In this document: piece after piece, positions 62,918-64,000 of the stretch | Numbering within the stretch: position 1 is the first letter of the stretch | How the letters are laid out: each line of letters opens with the position of its first letter | Source: Undibacterium umbellatum | Lineage (GTDB): Bacteria; Pseudomonadota; Gammaproteobacteria; Burkholderiales; Burkholderiaceae_D | Reading direction: 5' to 3' | NCBI RefSeq assembly: GCF_014284125.1 | Contig: NZ_JACOFX010000003.1 | Span: forward strand, 62,001 to 126,000 | DNA length: 64,000 nucleotides | Translations under genes and position numbers: made by a program | The notes under the pieces: generated by a model | The model's input: only the letters and a program-made list of their open reading frames with translations | Database searches by the model: none | Told to the model about the DNA's origin: nothing

Positions 62918-64000
62918 GTGAAACTGGCTGAACTGAACCGGCTGCCCGATCTGCAAGTGGTCGCGCCTGCAACTGCGCGGACAGGCTGGCAACAGCAACA
63001 TGTGCGCGTCGATTACACCTTTCCCGTGGTTTCCACCCGTGATGCCTTTGATATTGCCAATCCAGATTTTCGTGCAGTGGTGACTTTGCGTGAACCGCAG
63101 CGCAGGCACAGGCTGGCGATTTTCCTTGATGAAGGCTTGGCCAGGGCCATGCCCGGCCTGGTCGAGCAGATACTTGCCTATCTGCGCTTTCATCACGAAG
63201 CCATGGAATTGGCAGGCGAGATCTACCTGCTGCCTGGCGGTGAAGTCTGCAAGAATGATGCAAGCCTGGTGGAACGCCTATTGCAGGCTCTGTCAGAGCG
63301 GGCAATAGACCGGCATTCTTATTCCATCGCCATTGGCGGTGGCGCAGTGCTGGATGCAGTGGGCTATGCCTCTGCCATCTTCCATCGCGGCGTGCGGCAT
63401 ATACGTTTCCCGACTACGGTGCTGGCGCAGGATGACAGCGGTGTTGGTGTCAAAAATGCGGTCAACTGGCAAGGGCAAAAAAACCTCATTGGCACCTTTG
63501 CCCCACCCTGGGCAGTCATCAATGATGCACGTTTCATCGATATCTTGCCCTCACGTGAAAAGCGGGCCGGGCTGGCAGAAGCCGTCAAGGTTGCCCTGAT
63601 ACGCGACCATGCATTTTTTCTCATGATGGAAAAGCAGTTGCCCGCACTGGCAGCATTTGACAGCAATGTACTGAACGTAGTGATCACCCGCTCCGCCAGT
63701 TTGCACATGCACCAGATTGCCCATGGTGGAGACCCCTTTGAAAGCGGCTCGGCCAGGCCGCTGGATTATGGTCACTGGGTCGCGCATAAACTCGAACGCC
63801 TGACTGCACATGCGCTATCGCATGGCGAAGCGGTCGCCATAGGCCTGGTACTGGATGCACGCTATTCCTGCCTTGCAGGTTTACTACCAGAAGGGGAAGA
63901 CGCCCGCATTCATCGCTTGCTGACGCAACTGGGTTTTGATCTGTGGCATGCACAATTACTGGCGCAGGACGAGCAAGGTGACTTGCTGGTATTGCAGGGC
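62918..64000 (+). CDS. EboD-like sugar-phosphate cyclase (3-dehydroquinate synthase family), 5' part
   Basis: The first 361 residues of a gene that leaves the window. The GTG start at 62918 follows AGGAAAGG at 62903-62910. It has the NAD-binding AIGGGAVLDAVGYASAIFHRG (split here by family numbering, about 143-162) and the cyclase signature PTTVLAQDDSGVGVKNAVN, which differs from the QVDSSVGGKTGVN of true dehydroquinate synthase. LAEAVKVALI, DYGHWVAHKLE and LSHGEAVAIGL carry the zinc-site residues. The variant signature and neighbours point to EboD, related to 2-epi-5-epi-valiolone synthases; the product is unknown. Confidence 0.83.
   Translation, partial: MKLAELNRLPDLQVVAPATARTGWQQQHVRVDYTFPVVSTRDAFDIANPDFRAVVTLREPQRRHRLAIFLDEGLARAMPGLVEQILAYLRFHHEAMELAGEIYLLPGGEVCKNDASLVERLLQALSERAIDRHSYSIAIGGGAVLDAVGYASAIFHRGVRHIRFPTTVLAQDDSGVGVKNAVNWQGQKNLIGTFAPPWAVINDARFIDILPSREKRAGLAEAVKVALIRDHAFFLMMEKQLPALAAFDSNVLNVVITRSASLHMHQIAHGGDPFESGSARPLDYGHWVAHKLERLTAHALSHGEAVAIGLVLDARYSCLAGLLPEGEDARIHRLLTQLGFDLWHAQLLAQDEQGDLLVLQG

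Overview
The window reads as chromosomal DNA of a betaproteobacterium, most likely Burkholderiales of the Oxalobacteraceae type (Undibacterium, Herbaspirillum and Janthinobacterium relatives). This rests on gene orders I know from that group: ahcY behind an S-adenosylhomocysteine (SAH) riboswitch followed by a small holin-like membrane protein and metF; metK divergent from two lpxL-type acyltransferases; hpd-phhA beside an Lrp-type regulator. Protein style and hairpin repeats also fit. The genus is inference. I see no rRNA, tRNA, prophage, complete insertion sequence or CRISPR array.

Layout. 1-8.3 kb: the end of a KefC-type antiporter, apt, a GNAT, the SAH riboswitch with ahcY, holin-like gene and metF, an AEC transporter, a diiron/MBL-fold protein, and an Lrp regulator divergent from a cystathionine lyase-like gene. 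8.3-14.9 kb: a T5orf172 protein, an intergenic region with two orphan terminators (possible sRNAs), and a leftward mdlA-mdlB-mrcA operon. 15-17.7 kb: a membrane SpoIIE-type phosphatase/kinase fusion with a STAS partner. 17.7-21.9 kb: a MITE-like element, an amino-acid binding protein, a prolyl oligopeptidase and a 141-bp palindromic element. 21.9-27.6 kb: a histidine kinase/response regulator pair divergent from an SPFH protein and a companion of unknown function. 27.7-30.6 kb: an AT-richer stretch with a membrane protein, a ClpP-fold exported protein and an M16 peptidase. 30.6-36.4 kb: M14 peptidase, metK, two lipid A acyltransferases, LysR/LysE pair. 36.4-41.5 kb: a leftward signalling operon with two paralogous REC-PAS-GGDEF proteins around a hybrid kinase. 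41.8-45.9 kb: a DUF2087 protein, a cluster of hairpin repeats, an EnvZ/OmpR-type pair and a DUF2147 protein. 46-48.8 kb: phenylalanine/tyrosine catabolism (hpd, phhA, Lrp). 49-57 kb: GNAT, cca, GST, slt, 5-formyl-THF cyclo-ligase and a SPINDLY-type O-GlcNAc transferase-like protein.

The most distinctive part is the right end (57.2-64 kb). Genes resembling eboF and eboB run left. Divergent from them run a VioB-like multidomain protein with a C-terminal ferritin-like domain and a gene resembling eboD (a sugar-phosphate cyclase of the dehydroquinate synthase family) that leaves the window. The ebo genes are known from cyanobacterial scytonemin export, and VioB-type proteins from bisindole synthesis. 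Their pairing suggests an uncharacterised secondary-metabolite locus, only part of which is visible.

Functionally, ahcY, metF, metK and the PLP lyase give several steps of the methionine/SAM cycle, scattered but within 32 kb. Many remaining genes concern the envelope (mrcA, slt, M14 peptidase, lpxL pair, MdlAB-type exporter) and signal transduction.
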